A program made the translations under genes and the position numbers. The notes under the pieces are model-generated. The model worked only from the letters and a program-made list of their open reading frames with translations, ran no database searches and was not told the DNA's origin. A DNA stretch of 64,000 bases from Flavobacterium sp. HJJ (GTDB lineage: Bacteria > Bacteroidota > Bacteroidia > Flavobacteriales > Flavobacteriaceae): assembly GCF_015351475.1 (NCBI RefSeq), contig NZ_JADKPR010000023.1, positions 1-64,000 on the forward strand. The letters run 5' to 3'. This document shows positions 42,845 through 52,076 of the stretch, one piece after another; the first letter of the stretch is position 1, and each line of letters starts with the position of its first letter.

Positions 42845-44425
42845 ATGAAAAGAATTTTAATAACAGTACTGGTTTTCATTAATTCAATCAATTTCAATTT
42901 GTTTGGACAAAACAGCAGTTCCGATAACAGAATTATAAAAGTAAATTATAATAATGTTACCGGGAAAATGAACACCATGTTCAAAGAATGTATTGGTGCA
43001 GGCCGTGCCAATGAGGGCTTGCGTGCCGATTGGCAGCAGCAGCTGGCTATGGCCAAAAAGGAATGTGATTTTAAATACATTCGTATGCATGGTTTACTGA
43101 CAGATGATATGGCAGTGTATCGTGAGGACAGCAAAGGAAATCCCGAATACAACTACCAGTATGTTGATGTTTTATTCGATTTTCTTTTGAGTATTAAAAT
43201 GAAACCTTTTGTGGAATTGGGTTTTATGCCGTCAGCATTAGCGAGCGGAAAAGAAACTATTTTTTGGTGGAAAGGGAATGTTACTCCGCCAAAAGATTAT
43301 ACTAAATGGGGTGATTTAATTAAAAACCTGACACAGCATTTTACTCAGCGCTACGGAGCTGCTGAAGTAAAAACCTGGTATTTTGAAGTTTGGAATGAGC
43401 CGAATCTTTCGCCAGGATTTTGGACAGGAACGCAGCAGGATTATTTCAAATTATATGAGTATGCTGCAAAAGCTGTCAAAAGTGTAGACCCTGCTTACAA
43501 AGTTGGCGGTCCCGCAACTGCAGGCGCTGGCTGGGTTCCGGAAACCATTGATTTTTGCGCTAAAAATAATGTACCAATTGATTTTATTTCGACACATACC
43601 TATGGTGTAAGCCAAGGATATTTGGATGAATACGGTTCTACAGGTACTGTTTTAAATAAGGACGAGGGGAGCGTGAGCGGTGATGTTATTAATTCTAGAA
43701 AACAAATTGCAGCTTCTGTGAAACCTAATCTCGAACTCCATTATACCGAATGGAGTACGTCTTACACTCCTGCCGATCCAATTCATGACAGCTACCATTC
43801 GGCGGCTTATATTCTTAAAAAATTAAAACAATCAGGCAATGCTCCAAATTCAATGTCGTATTGGGTTTTTACCGATATTTTTGAAGAACCGGGCCCAAGA
43901 TTCACGCCTTTTCACGGAGGCTTTGGATTATTGAACACGCAGGGAATTAAAAAACCAGCTTATTTCTCTTATTTTCTAATGAACAAATTAGGAGAGACTG
44001 AGCTAAAAAACAGTGACACTTCCTCTTGGGCAACTAAAAATGCTAAGGGCGATGTACAGCTTTTATTTTGGGATTTCACTTATACACTTCCTGAAAAGGA
44101 TGTGAATAATCAAGCCTATTATATAAAAGATTTACCATCAAAATCAAAAGGGGAGGTTAAGATTGAAGTGGAAGGCTTACAGAAAGGAAAATATAATCTG
44201 GAGATTTATAAAGTGGGTTATAAAGTCAATGATGCTTACACTGATTATTTTGCGATGGGAAGACCAAGCCAGCTAACTCTTGAACAAGTAAAATCAATTA
44301 AGCAGAAGAACAGCGGTCTGCCAATTGCAACTGAAAAAGTGATCATTGATGCTACAGGAAAGTACAGCAGAAGTTATAAGATAAATGAGAATGATGTTGT
44401 CTTTTTCAGTTTTGTTAAGCAATAG
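42845..44425 (+). CDS. GH39 family glycosidase of the xyloglucan PUL
   Basis: 526 residues with a signal peptide ending near LFGQN. Catalytic Glu185 in WYFEVWNEPNLSPGFW and Glu302 in LELHYTEWSTSYTP match the GH39 acid/base and nucleophile. FMPSALASG and GFWTGTQQDYFKLYEYAAKAV are typical of beta-xylosidase members. It is clearly related to, but not a copy of, the GH39 at 588-2285. In this context it may cleave beta-linked xylose or arabinose on side chains; GH39 is not a standard member of described xyloglucan loci. Confidence 0.85.
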   Translation: MKRILITVLVFINSINFNLFGQNSSSDNRIIKVNYNNVTGKMNTMFKECIGAGRANEGLRADWQQQLAMAKKECDFKYIRMHGLLTDDMAVYREDSKGNPEYNYQYVDVLFDFLLSIKMKPFVELGFMPSALASGKETIFWWKGNVTPPKDYTKWGDLIKNLTQHFTQRYGAAEVKTWYFEVWNEPNLSPGFWTGTQQDYFKLYEYAAKAVKSVDPAYKVGGPATAGAGWVPETIDFCAKNNVPIDFISTHTYGVSQGYLDEYGSTGTVLNKDEGSVSGDVINSRKQIAASVKPNLELHYTEWSTSYTPADPIHDSYHSAAYILKKLKQSGNAPNSMSYWVFTDIFEEPGPRFTPFHGGFGLLNTQGIKKPAYFSYFLMNKLGETELKNSDTSSWATKNAKGDVQLLFWDFTYTLPEKDVNNQAYYIKDLPSKSKGEVKIEVEGLQKGKYNLEIYKVGYKVNDAYTDYFAMGRPSQLTLEQVKSIKQKNSGLPIATEKVIIDATGKYSRSYKINENDVVFFSFVKQ

Positions 44426-44474
44426 TTACTTGAAAATTTAAACCAATAATTAATCATAATAATTCCGAATAAAA

Positions 44475-46703
44475 ATGAAGAATAAAATAAAATATGCTGC
44501 CATAGCTGTGTCTATTCTGGCATTTGCTGACGGCAGTGCACAGGCAGTGAAATCTAAAAAACAGCAGAATACTTATGTTGGAAAAGAGATAACAAACGAG
44601 AATGATGCCGCTATTGAGAAGCTGATTTCTCAAATGACTCTGGAAGAAAAAATAGGAATGCTGCATGGTAACAGTATGTTTACTTCCGGAGGAGTAAAAC
44701 GCTTGGGAATTCCAGAATTAAAAATGGCAGATGGACCGCTTGGAGTACGTGAAGAAATTTCCCGTGATAACTGGTCTCCAGCGGGATTAACAAACGATTT
44801 TGCGACTTATTATCCAGCGGGCGGCGCATTATCTGCTACTTGGAATACAGAAATGGGATATACTTTCGGGAATAGCTTAGGACAGGAAATGCGTGCCAGA
44901 GATAAGGATATGCTGCTTTCACCAGCTATTAATATCGTCAGAACACCGCTTGGGGGCAGAACGTATGAATATATGAGTGAAGACCCATTTTTGAACAAAA
45001 AGATGGCTGTGCCTTTAATTGTTGGTCTGCAGGATAATGATGTTATGGCCTGCGTAAAACATTTTGCTGCTAATAATCAGGAAACGAACCGTGATTTTGT
45101 TGATGTGCAGATTGATGAGCGTGCGCTCCGCGAAATCTATCTGCCTGCTTTTGAAGCGTCTGTTAGAGAAGCAAAAGCGTATAGTATTATGGGAGCTTAT
45201 AATAAATTCAGAGGTGAATATTTATGTGAGAATGATTATATGCTAAATAAAATTTTACGTGACGAATGGAACTTTAAAGGTATTGTGGTGTCTGATTGGG
45301 CTGCAGTGCATTCTACTGTAAAATCTTTGGAGAATGGATTGGATGTCGAAATGGGAACTCCAAAAAAGTTTAACGAATTTTTCCTGGCTGACAAATTAAT
45401 TGCAGCAGCCCAAAAAGGTGAAATTTCAGAAAAAGAAATTGACAAACATGTAAGACGTATTCTGCATACTTTGTATCAGGTAAAAGCAATGGGCGGAAAA
45501 AAACGTGCCACAGGAAGTATTGCTACCGAAGCACATTATCAGGATGCCTATAAAATTGCTTCAGAAGCGATAGTACTTTTGAAAAACGAAAATAACGCAC
45601 TGCCTATAAAATTAGACGGCGTAAAATCTATTGCAGTTATTGGTAATAATGCAGCGAAGAAAAATGCTTTGGGAGGATTTGGAGCTGGTGTAAAAACAAA
45701 AAGAGAAATCACTCCTCTAGAAGGATTAAAAAACAGACTCCCAGCTTCTATTAAAATTAATTATGCAGAAGGATATTTGGAGCGTTATGATAAAAAAAAT
45801 GCTGGAAACTTAGGAAATATAACTTCTACAGGTCCAGTTACAATCGATCAATTAGATCCAGCCAAACTGCAGGAAGCAATAGAAGCGGCTAAAAACTCAG
45901 ATGTAGCTGTTGTTTTTGCAGGTTCAAACCGCGATTATGAAACAGAATCTTCAGATCGTCGAACATTAAATTTACCATTTGGCCAAGAAGAATTAATTAA
46001 AAAAGTATTGGAAGTAAATCCAAGAACGATAGTGGTTTTAATTGCTGGAGCTCCTTTTGAAATTAATGATTTAAGCAAAAAAACAAATGCATTAGTCTGG
46101 AGCTGGTTCAATGGTTCTGAAGGAGGAAACGCATTGGCCGATGTATTGTTAGGAAAAGTAAATCCTTCAGGGAAATTACCTTGGACAATGCCCAAGAAAT
46201 TAATGGATTCTCCTGCTCACGCTACTAATAGTTTCCCCGGCGATAAAGCGGTTGAATATAAAGAAGGAATTTTGGTAGGATACAGATGGTTTGATACTAA
46301 AAACGTTGAACCTTTATATCCTTTCGGATACGGATTATCATATACTACTTTTGCTTTCAGTGATGCAAAAGCAGATAAAGAATCTTATGCTGATAATGAA
46401 ACAATCACAGTTTCAGTAACGGTTAAGAACACAGGAAAAGCAGATGGTAAAGAAGTAGTACAATTGTATGTTTCTAAAGCAGATTCAAAAATCGACCGCG
46501 CTGCTCAAGAGTTAAAAGGATTTCAAAAAGTATTTGTTGGTGTCGGAAAATCTGCAGTTGTAACAATTCAGGTTCCTGTAAAAGAATTAGCATATTATAG
46601 CGCCGAGAGCAAAAAATGGATCGTAGAGCCAGGAAAATATACTTTGAATATTGGAAATTCTTCCCGAGATATTAAAAACAAAATTGATATTGTTATAAAA
46701 TAA
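44475..46703 (+). CDS. GH3 beta-glucosidase
   Basis: 742 residues, signal peptide to about residue 24. Three domains: TIM barrel with MADGPLGVR and CVKHFAANNQETNRD, nucleophile Asp274 in GIVVSDWAAVHS, the alpha/beta sandwich with VFAGSNRDYETESSDR, and a C-terminal fibronectin-III-like domain (VTVKNTGKADGKEVVQLYV). It should convert de-branched cello-oligosaccharides from the xyloglucan backbone to glucose in the periplasm. The overall layout is that of BglX-type beta-glucosidases. Confidence 0.93.
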   Translation: MKNKIKYAAIAVSILAFADGSAQAVKSKKQQNTYVGKEITNENDAAIEKLISQMTLEEKIGMLHGNSMFTSGGVKRLGIPELKMADGPLGVREEISRDNWSPAGLTNDFATYYPAGGALSATWNTEMGYTFGNSLGQEMRARDKDMLLSPAINIVRTPLGGRTYEYMSEDPFLNKKMAVPLIVGLQDNDVMACVKHFAANNQETNRDFVDVQIDERALREIYLPAFEASVREAKAYSIMGAYNKFRGEYLCENDYMLNKILRDEWNFKGIVVSDWAAVHSTVKSLENGLDVEMGTPKKFNEFFLADKLIAAAQKGEISEKEIDKHVRRILHTLYQVKAMGGKKRATGSIATEAHYQDAYKIASEAIVLLKNENNALPIKLDGVKSIAVIGNNAAKKNALGGFGAGVKTKREITPLEGLKNRLPASIKINYAEGYLERYDKKNAGNLGNITSTGPVTIDQLDPAKLQEAIEAAKNSDVAVVFAGSNRDYETESSDRRTLNLPFGQEELIKKVLEVNPRTIVVLIAGAPFEINDLSKKTNALVWSWFNGSEGGNALADVLLGKVNPSGKLPWTMPKKLMDSPAHATNSFPGDKAVEYKEGILVGYRWFDTKNVEPLYPFGYGLSYTTFAFSDAKADKESYADNETITVSVTVKNTGKADGKEVVQLYVSKADSKIDRAAQELKGFQKVFVGVGKSAVVTIQVPVKELAYYSAESKKWIVEPGKYTLNIGNSSRDIKNKIDIVIK

Positions 46704-46747
46704 TATGACTGTCCGCAAATAATACCATGTTTTTTTTCGCACTGATT

Positions 46748-46813
46748 GCGCAGATTCTCACAGATTTCATTACTATTTTTTTAAAAATCTGTGTAAATCT
46801 TTTTAATCTGCAG
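46748..46813. repeat. Imperfect inverted repeat between GH3 and GH5
   Basis: GCAGATTCTCACAGATTT pairs imperfectly with AAATCTGTGTAAATCT and the following AATCTGC. Such AATCTGTG-type repeats are frequent between Flavobacterium genes, in my recollection. The 194-base gap holds nothing else clear. Confidence 0.5.
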
Positions 46814-46897
46814 CTAATTCGATCTGTTTGGTATTAGTTAAGGATAATCATAATAAAATAATAGCAGCTATTAAACCAACCAAAAATCAATACTATT

Positions 46898-48406
46898 ATG
46901 AATAACAAAATTAAAAGACATGGAATTCTTTTCTTTCTTTGTTTCGCTTTTTTAAGTGTTATGGCCTGCAGTTCCAATGATACTGTTGCTGCAGCACCAA
47001 AAGAAGAAACGAAAACACTTACCGCAGATGTTTCTAAGATAGATTTTGAAGCTAAAGAAAATGCTGCGAGTGTAACTGTTACTACTGATGCTAAGACATG
47101 GACAATTGCTTCAAATGTCAGTTGGATTCAGTTGAGTAAAAGTTCTGGAACAAAAGGGACCAGTTTAGTAACAATTACAGCGTTAGAAAATACAGCTGTA
47201 GCTGCAAGAACTGCTACAGTAACTATAAGTTCTAGTGAATCTGCCTCAATTCAGATTTCAATTTCACAAGCTGGAGGAACTATCGTTGTTACTGGTTTAT
47301 ATCCTAGTTATAATACTAACCCGATTGCTGATGATGCTGTAGGAATGGGAAGTACTGCTGCGCAGCTGGCTGCCAAAATGAAATTAGGCTGGAATATTGG
47401 AAATACATTGGAGGCGACACCTGGAAGTGAAACCGCCTGGGGAAATCCAAAAGTTACTAAAGCACTGATTGATCTGGTTAAAGCAAATGGCTTTAATGCT
47501 ATCAGGATTCCTTGCTCTTGGAATCAGTATGCTAATAGTACAACTGCACAAATCAGTGCAGCATGGTTAGCAAGAGTAAAAGAAGTAGTGCAATACTGTG
47601 TGGATAATGATATGTATGTTATAGTTAACATTCACTGGGATGGCGGCTGGTTAGAAAAAAATTGTACCGAAGATAAAAAAGAAGCAAATAATGCTAAACA
47701 AAAAGCATTTTGGGAACAGATTGCGACCTATTTACGCGGTTTTGATGAGCACTTGCTTTTTGCTTGTGCAAACGAACCTAATGTTGAAGATGCTACCCAG
47801 ATGGCAGTTTTAAAATCGTATCATCAAACATTTATTGATGCTGTTCGATCTACAGGTGGTAAAAACGCATATCGTAACTTAATCATTCAGGGACCATCAA
47901 CAGATATCGATAAAACAAATAAATTGATGACAACTTTACCTACGGACAAGGTTGCAAACCGAATGATGGCTGAGGTTCACTTCTACCCTTATCAATTTAC
48001 TCTTATGGACAAAGACGCTGATTGGGGCAAAATGTTTTACTATTGGGGAGTAGGAAATCATTCCACTACCGATACTGCACACAATCCTACTTGGGGTGAA
48101 GAAGCTGACGTAGATAAGTTTTTCCTTTCTATGAAAACACAATTTGTAGACAAAGGAATTCCTGTGGTTTTAGGCGAATTTGGCGCAATAAGACGTGATC
48201 TAACAGGAGATGCATTAACATTGCATTTAAAATCAAGAGCGGCCTTTTTTAAATATGTTGTAAAACAGGCAAGAGCCAATGGTATGATACCTTTTTACTG
48301 GGATGCTGGAAATTTAGGTGTAAATACTATGTCTTTATTTGACAGAAGCACCAATACGGTTTATGATCAGCAGGCATTAACGGGGTTACTTGATGGATTA
48401 AAATAA
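46898..48406 (+). CDS. BACON-GH5 endo-glucanase / endo-xyloglucanase, lipoprotein
   Basis: 502 residues. Lipobox Cys24 (SVMACSSND) predicts membrane anchoring, probably at the cell surface. Residues 40-126 are a BACON domain (FEAKENAASVTVTT, WIQLSKSSG, SISQAGGT), a spacer found on surface GH5 enzymes. The catalytic domain (about 150-500) starts MKLGWNIGNTLE, characteristic of GH5_4, with acid/base Glu293 in FACANEPN and nucleophile Glu427 in VVLGEFGA. In Bacteroides ovatus the BACON-GH5_4 enzyme is the surface endo-xyloglucanase that begins xyloglucan breakdown. I infer the same role. Confidence 0.92.
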   Translation: MNNKIKRHGILFFLCFAFLSVMACSSNDTVAAAPKEETKTLTADVSKIDFEAKENAASVTVTTDAKTWTIASNVSWIQLSKSSGTKGTSLVTITALENTAVAARTATVTISSSESASIQISISQAGGTIVVTGLYPSYNTNPIADDAVGMGSTAAQLAAKMKLGWNIGNTLEATPGSETAWGNPKVTKALIDLVKANGFNAIRIPCSWNQYANSTTAQISAAWLARVKEVVQYCVDNDMYVIVNIHWDGGWLEKNCTEDKKEANNAKQKAFWEQIATYLRGFDEHLLFACANEPNVEDATQMAVLKSYHQTFIDAVRSTGGKNAYRNLIIQGPSTDIDKTNKLMTTLPTDKVANRMMAEVHFYPYQFTLMDKDADWGKMFYYWGVGNHSTTDTAHNPTWGEEADVDKFFLSMKTQFVDKGIPVVLGEFGAIRRDLTGDALTLHLKSRAAFFKYVVKQARANGMIPFYWDAGNLGVNTMSLFDRSTNTVYDQQALTGLLDGLK

Positions 48407-48431
48407 ATTAAATGAAGATAGATTAAATTAG

Positions 48432-48490
48432 TTTCGGGATTATTATTTAGAGCATTTTTGTTTTAAATAATCGTCCCGAAATATTTTTAT
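48432..48490 (+). terminator. Terminator-like hairpin after GH5
   Basis: TTTCGGGA and ATTATTTA (48432-48449) pair with TAAATAAT and TCCCGAAA (48464-48481) apart from a small internal mismatch. TATTTTTAT follows. It probably separates or down-tunes expression of the genes behind it. Confidence 0.65.
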
Positions 48491-48556
48491 AACTTGGTCA
48501 TTTGTATATTTATAGAACAAAGTTAAATGACTAACATTTTAAAATCAATAATACAA

Positions 48557-50506
48557 ATGAAAAAAATACTTGTTATCTTATTTATTGTCAATGGTTTTTG
48601 GGCTAATGCCTATGTTAAAATGCCATTAGTATTCTCTGACGGAATGGTTTTACAGCGGAACAAACCAATTCCAGTTTGGGGCTGGGCTGATGCCAATGAA
48701 AAAGTTCAGGTTCAGTTCAATAAACAGACTAAAAGCATCATTGCCGATAAAAGCGGAAAATGGATGGTCAAACTGGATACTGAAAAAGCGGGCGGGCCTT
48801 TTGAATTGACCATTTCTGGTAACAACAAAATTGTCATAAAAAATGTTTTAGTTGGCGAAGTCTGGATTTGTTCCGGACAATCGAACATGGAATTTCAAAT
48901 GTATAAACTTCCTGATTTTGAAGTCCAAAAAGAACAGTCAAACGAGCCAATGATTCGTCAGTTTGGCGTAGCTCAAGATTTAAGCAGTACACCAAAAGAA
49001 GATCTAAAAGCTGGAAAATGGACTGTTTCCAATAAACAAAATATCAAGGATTTTACTGCAGTGGGTTACTTCTTTGCAAAGAAACTATATGCCGAATTAA
49101 AAATCCCAATCGGAATCATCAACACTTCTTGGGGCGGAACCTGTGTGGAGACCTGGACAAGCCGTGAAGCTTTTGAAAAAAGCGATGAATTCAAGGATAT
49201 GATTGCAGGCGTACCTTCGGTAAATATGGATGCCATTTTTGAAACGTATAAAAAATCACTTTTAGATAATATTCAAAAAATTCAGAGTTTTCAAGTAACG
49301 GAAGTTAATCAGGACCAATTCAAAAATCCAGATTTTAATGATACGAAATGGCCGGAAATAAAAGTACCCTCTCTTTGGGAAAATCAGCAGATCGGAAATA
49401 TTGATGGAGTCGTGTGGATGCGAAAAACGATTACTTTAACAGCAGATCAAGCCAAAAAAGAAGCGGTTCTATATTTGTCAAAAGTAGATGACGAAGACGA
49501 GACGTATGTTAACGGAATTTTGGTCGGAACCAATAACATTTGGGATAGGGAACGGATGTATAAGATTCCCGTAAATGTTTTGAAAGAAGGTACAAACGTA
49601 ATTGCTGTAAAAATCACCGATTATACTGGAGGAGGAGGTATTTACGGAGATCCAGCTGATTTGAGAATCGATTTCAATGGTTCGGCTGTGACACTTGATG
49701 GATTATGGAAATTCAATGTTGTACAAGTAAAAGTTTCAGTTTCACCAAACAGTTATCCTTCGTTATTGTACAATGCGATGGTAAATCCGCTCGTTCCGTA
49801 TGCTATTCAAGGAGTTTTATGGTATCAGGGTGAAGCCAATGTTTGGAGAGCGAGCCAATACAAAAAAGCTTTCCCTTTGATGATAAATGATTGGAGAACC
49901 AAATGGAATCAGGGGAATTTTCCTTTTTACTTTGTGCAATTATCAACTTTCGATGAGTTCAAAGGAAACAGTAAAGTAGGAAGTCGTTGGGCAGAACTTC
50001 GCGAAGCACAATCCGAAACTTTGAAATTGCCAAATACTGGAATGGCTGTAACCACTGATATTGGAAATGCAAAAGACATTCATCCAACCAACAAAAAAGA
50101 TGTAGGATTGCGTTTGTCTGCAATAGCTCTGAACAATGTGTATGGGAAAAAGCAAGTTTACAGCGGACCAATTTTTAAATCTCAGGAAATAAAGGCAAAT
50201 CAAATTGTTCTTTCATTTAATGACATTGGAAGCGGATTGTCAACTTCTGATAATTCCGAGAACGTAAAAGGTTTTGAAATCGCTGGCACCGATAAAGTTT
50301 TTCATTCCGCGAAAGCGATTATCAAAGACAACAAAGTAATCGTTTCCAGCGGAAGTGTTCCTAATCCTGTTGCCGTGCATTACGGCTGGGCAGATGACGA
50401 TACTGAAATTAACCTTTTCAACAAAGAAAAATTTCCGGCTTCGCCTTTCAGAACTGATAATTGGGAAACGATTACTACGAATGAAAAGTATAAAATAAAT
50501 CCGTAG
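48557..50506 (+). CDS. CE20-like acetylesterase (sialate O-acetylesterase family)
   Basis: I start at the ATG at 48557 (649 residues), as it begins the signal peptide MKKILVILFIVNGFWANA; the ATG at 48527 adds ten residues of N-region. The SGNH catalytic Ser is in VWICSGQSNMEF and the Asp/His pair in DIGNAKDIHPTNK. A galactose-binding-like sandwich (about 255-390: MRKTITLTADQ, YVNGILVGTN) is inserted in the hydrolase domain. CE20 enzymes with this layout remove acetyl groups from xyloglucan in Xanthomonas, so this protein probably opens acetylated galactosyl side chains to the GH2 and GH95 enzymes. Its stop codon lies in the outer arm of a REP element. Confidence 0.85.
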   Translation: MKKILVILFIVNGFWANAYVKMPLVFSDGMVLQRNKPIPVWGWADANEKVQVQFNKQTKSIIADKSGKWMVKLDTEKAGGPFELTISGNNKIVIKNVLVGEVWICSGQSNMEFQMYKLPDFEVQKEQSNEPMIRQFGVAQDLSSTPKEDLKAGKWTVSNKQNIKDFTAVGYFFAKKLYAELKIPIGIINTSWGGTCVETWTSREAFEKSDEFKDMIAGVPSVNMDAIFETYKKSLLDNIQKIQSFQVTEVNQDQFKNPDFNDTKWPEIKVPSLWENQQIGNIDGVVWMRKTITLTADQAKKEAVLYLSKVDDEDETYVNGILVGTNNIWDRERMYKIPVNVLKEGTNVIAVKITDYTGGGGIYGDPADLRIDFNGSAVTLDGLWKFNVVQVKVSVSPNSYPSLLYNAMVNPLVPYAIQGVLWYQGEANVWRASQYKKAFPLMINDWRTKWNQGNFPFYFVQLSTFDEFKGNSKVGSRWAELREAQSETLKLPNTGMAVTTDIGNAKDIHPTNKKDVGLRLSAIALNNVYGKKQVYSGPIFKSQEIKANQIVLSFNDIGSGLSTSDNSENVKGFEIAGTDKVFHSAKAIIKDNKVIVSSGSVPNPVAVHYGWADDDTEINLFNKEKFPASPFRTDNWETITTNEKYKINP

Positions 50507-50545
50507 AGACGGGTTTGAAACCCGTCTGTATAAGAACCCGTCTGT
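50503..50545. repeat. REP element at the CE20 stop codon
   Basis: GACGGGTTTGAAACCCGTC (50508-50526) is a perfect palindrome around a central G, extended by TAGA and TGTA. A partial copy, AACCCGTCTGTA, follows at 50534-50545. The first bases (TAG) are the stop codon of the acetylesterase gene. The same palindrome occurs five times in the RAYT gene and again at 52927-52945. Confidence 0.85.
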
Positions 50546-50566
50546 AGTGCAAAAAATTAAAAGATT

Positions 50567-52075
50567 ATGGAATTTCTAAAATTAAAAATACGGTTTTTAT
50601 TGTTTTTTTTATCGTTTATTGTAAATGCACAGCATCAAAGCGAGCAAAAACCAAATACGTACAGCAATCCAATTTTTGCTGGAGATTATCCAGACCCATC
50701 AATCCTTCGAGACGGAGAGGATTATTATATAGTGCATTCCTCTTTCAACTATTATCCAGGATTATTGATTTGGACTTCCAAGGATCTAATTAATTGGAAA
50801 CCCGTTACACACGCACTTACCAAAAGCGTGGGTTCCGTTTGGGCACCAGATTTGGTTAAATACAGCAATAAATTTTATATTTATTTCCCCGCCAATAATA
50901 CCAATTATGTAGTTTCGGCAGATACTATAAATGGCCCGTGGAGTGATCCGATTGACTTAAAAATTGGAAGCATTGACCCAGGACATTTTGTGGATGATAA
51001 AGGGAATCGTTTTCTGTATTTCAGCGACGGAAGTTATGTGCCACTTTCTAAAGACGGACTTTCGGTAATCGGAAAAGCGATACACGCCTATGATGGCTGG
51101 AAAATACCAAGCGATTGGTCAATAGAATGTTTTTGTCTTGAAGGCCCGAAAATGATTAAAAAAGATGATTATTATTATCTGACCGTTGCCGAAGGCGGAA
51201 CCGCAGGGCCGGCAACCAGCCACATGGTAATTTCGGCACGTTCCAAATCTCCTTTTGGACCGTGGGAAAACGCGCCGAATAATCCTATCATCAGAACAAA
51301 TGACAGTTCGGAAAAGTGGTGGTCTAAAGGTCACGCAACGATAATTGACGATGTTAAAGGAAATTGGTGGATGGTTTTTCACGGCTATGAAAACGGCTAT
51401 TACAATATGGGACGTCAAACTCTTTTACAGCCTATAGAATGGACAAAAGATGGCTGGTTCAAAATAAAAGACGGCATCAAAACCGAAGATGCAATAAAAA
51501 AACCAGCTGGTCAATCCGTAAAAAGTGATTTCACACTTTCGGATACTTTTACAGGAAGTAAGCTCAATTCACAATGGCAGTTTTTTGACGAATTTGATTC
51601 CCAAAGAACTACGTTTTCTTCCAATGGAATAAAAATCAAAGGAAAAGGAACGGGTATTGGTGAAAGTTCACCATTGTTATGCACTCCTTCTGATCATTCC
51701 TATACAGCAGATGTTGAAGTTGAAATCGAAGAAAATGCTTCTGCTGGACTGGTTCTTTTCTACGATACTAAATTGTTTACCGGAATCGCTTTCGATAAGG
51801 AAAACATTATGGCGATTCTGAGGGTTTGGCAATTTCCAACGGTAAAAGGGGTGAACAAAACCCATTTGTTTTTACGTTTGGAAAAAAGGGAACAAGTGGT
51901 TAATATGTTCTACAGCATCGATGGAAAGGATTGGCTGAAAATCGAGAACTCTGCTGAGGTTTCCTCTTTCAACCATAATGTATTGAGTGGTTTTATGAGT
52001 CTTAAATTGGGACTTTCTGCGGTAGGAGATGGTTCGGTGACGTTTAAGAATTTTGTTTATAAGGGGGTGAAATAA
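50567..52075 (+). CDS. GH43 glycosidase with C-terminal sandwich (arabinofuranosidase / xylosidase type)
   Basis: 502 residues with a signal peptide ending near VNAQ. The propeller (about 30-320) carries the base Asp in AGDYPDPSILRDG, the VWAPDL segment with the pKa-setting Asp, and the acid Glu in CFCLEGPKMI. Residues 330-500 form a concanavalin-like sandwich of the type that follows GH43 beta-xylosidase domains (DTFTGSKLNSQWQFFDEFD). Two GH43 enzymes of the Bacteroides ovatus xyloglucan locus remove arabinofuranose from side chains; this gene likely does the same. It is followed two bases later by the transposase gene. Confidence 0.88.
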   Translation: MEFLKLKIRFLLFFLSFIVNAQHQSEQKPNTYSNPIFAGDYPDPSILRDGEDYYIVHSSFNYYPGLLIWTSKDLINWKPVTHALTKSVGSVWAPDLVKYSNKFYIYFPANNTNYVVSADTINGPWSDPIDLKIGSIDPGHFVDDKGNRFLYFSDGSYVPLSKDGLSVIGKAIHAYDGWKIPSDWSIECFCLEGPKMIKKDDYYYLTVAEGGTAGPATSHMVISARSKSPFGPWENAPNNPIIRTNDSSEKWWSKGHATIIDDVKGNWWMVFHGYENGYYNMGRQTLLQPIEWTKDGWFKIKDGIKTEDAIKKPAGQSVKSDFTLSDTFTGSKLNSQWQFFDEFDSQRTTFSSNGIKIKGKGTGIGESSPLLCTPSDHSYTADVEVEIEENASAGLVLFYDTKLFTGIAFDKENIMAILRVWQFPTVKGVNKTHLFLRLEKREQVVNMFYSIDGKDWLKIENSAEVSSFNHNVLSGFMSLKLGLSAVGDGSVTFKNFVYKGVK

Positions 52076-52076
52076 T

